Origin: Eriocheir sinensis
Lineage: Eukaryota; Arthropoda; Malacostraca; Decapoda; Varunidae
Direction: 5' to 3'
Length of the DNA stretch: 64,000 nt
NCBI RefSeq assembly: GCF_024679095.1
Contig: NC_066512.1
Location: forward strand, 18,258,473 to 18,322,472
Both the position numbers and the translations under genes were made by a program. The notes below the pieces were generated by a model, which had not been told where the DNA came from, did no database searches, and saw only the letters and a list, made by a program, of their open reading frames with translations. How positions within the stretch are numbered: the first letter of the stretch is position 1; each line of letters begins with the position of its first letter. Shown here piece by piece: positions 63,232 to 64,000 of this stretch.

Positions 63232-63573
63232 AATCTTTGAGTGTTGCGATGCTGTTTTGACAAAGTTACGGCAGTTTTATCAACGATTTTGATCCTTTAT
63301 TATCAAAACTTACTCTGCTTCTTATCGATTACTTAAGATATAAAAAAAATATCTGCATAACCGGCAAGTGACCTTACACGTTACATCGTCAAGGATGAGA
63401 CACGAGCAAGAAAGTTCAGGAATTAATTTAGACAAGAAAAAAAAGGTACTAATACGACGACTAGCAGGACGTGTATTGTTATACACTGCATAGTTTCATT
63501 ATCTACTATCAATCGTTCTTTGCGCAGAGATTTTCGAAGTGAAGGAATGTACTGGCTCTCTAAGAGTACAGGC

Positions 63574-63735
63574 TTGGCAGTCATGTTGTGGGTGCCAATA
63601 CCATAAATACATTCAAGAATAGGTTGGATAAATTCATGGATAGTGAGGTAAGGTGGGATTAGGATTACAGGAGCTACCTTGTCAGGCCAACCGCCTCTTG
63701 CAGACTCCTTACGTTCTTATATTCTTATGTTATGT
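63574..63735 (+). mobile_element. CR1-like 3' tail in Reeler copy B intron 1
   Basis: The plus-strand sequence is the reverse complement of 37141-37300 (CATGTTGTGGGTGCCAATACC ... GCCTCTTGCAGACTCCTTA) and ends in TTCTTATATTCTTATGTTATG-like repeats. It is a strongly 5'-truncated insertion absent from unit A. Confidence 0.8.
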
Positions 63736-64000
63736 TCGTGATAGCACCTGGCTCCAATCCCAACCTGCATCCATTGTCCAGCAAAAATTTATCCAAAATG
63801 GTACTCTGACACACCCATCCTTTTCAACCACGTTCCCACATTATATATTTAGTGTGTGTGTTTGTGTGTGTGTGTGGGGGGGGGGGGGCAGAGAAAGGAA
63901 TCTACGATGGAAAAATCAATTAACTCCTTGACAATACCAGTTTGCATCCTAAGACAGCGCAGCTCCCCCTTTACATGTAATTTATAACAACCTGCCTCAC

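Larger units (their letters stand above)
53821..64000. repeat. Tandem segmental duplication, unit B
   Basis: Partner of 43717-46780, same orientation, enlarged to more than 10 kb by insertions at 53849-56203, 56842-58949, 60331-63231 and 63574-63735. The last bases of the window (TTTATAACAACCTGCC) still match 46757-46772. Confidence 0.9.

Overview
This is eukaryotic, intron-bearing, very repeat-rich DNA with no bacterial or viral gene organisation. Dense dinucleotide arrays (AC, AG, AT), CR1-like and jockey-like non-LTR retrotransposons, tRNA-headed SINEs and a Reeler 'defense protein' family best fit an arthropod. A decapod crustacean, perhaps a crab, is my guess by inference. Almost all long open frames in the first 15 kb are translated microsatellites, not genes.

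Layout. 1-9.7 kb: a microsatellite field (AC/GT, AG/CT, trinucleotides, purine/pyrimidine tracts) with no recognisable gene. 9.7-15 kb: GC-richer mostly unique DNA, interrupted by a ~940-bp AAC/ACC/AAT array. 14.5-17.8 kb: four long (TA)n arrays and old LINE remnants. 19.4-33.8 kb, minus strand: a complete four-exon gene for FAM136A (140 aa, four CX3C motifs). Its 9.9-kb intron 3 is full of repeats: LINE fragments, a SINE, a TA-flanked pogo-like element, and a candidate two-exon small secreted protein on the plus strand. Intron 1 holds a SINE, a THAP-like fragment and a 571-bp foldback element. 37.1-43.1 kb, minus strand: one CR1-like LINE cut into pieces by three later insertion events (a self-nested TA-target MITE, a 1.65-kb TIR element, and a truncated CR1). 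43.8-47.2 kb and 56.3-64 kb, minus strand: two tandem paralogous genes for small secreted Reeler-domain proteins. The first is complete with a TATA box. The second lacks only its 8-nt first coding exon, which should lie just past the window end. 51.6-53.6 kb: a partial copy of the FAM136A locus, including an altered exon 2.

The second Reeler locus has been colonised since duplication: a jockey-like LINE plus SINE downstream, a 2.1-kb insertion with inverted arms and a tyrosine-recombinase-like remnant in intron 4, and a jockey-like LINE plus CR1 tail in intron 1. Comparing the two paralogous loci and the two FAM136A copies gives natural empty-site evidence for several insertions.

The host genes are two secreted Reeler proteins, whose insect relatives are immune-induced, and one mitochondrial protein. 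Nothing in the sequence indicates that they act together.
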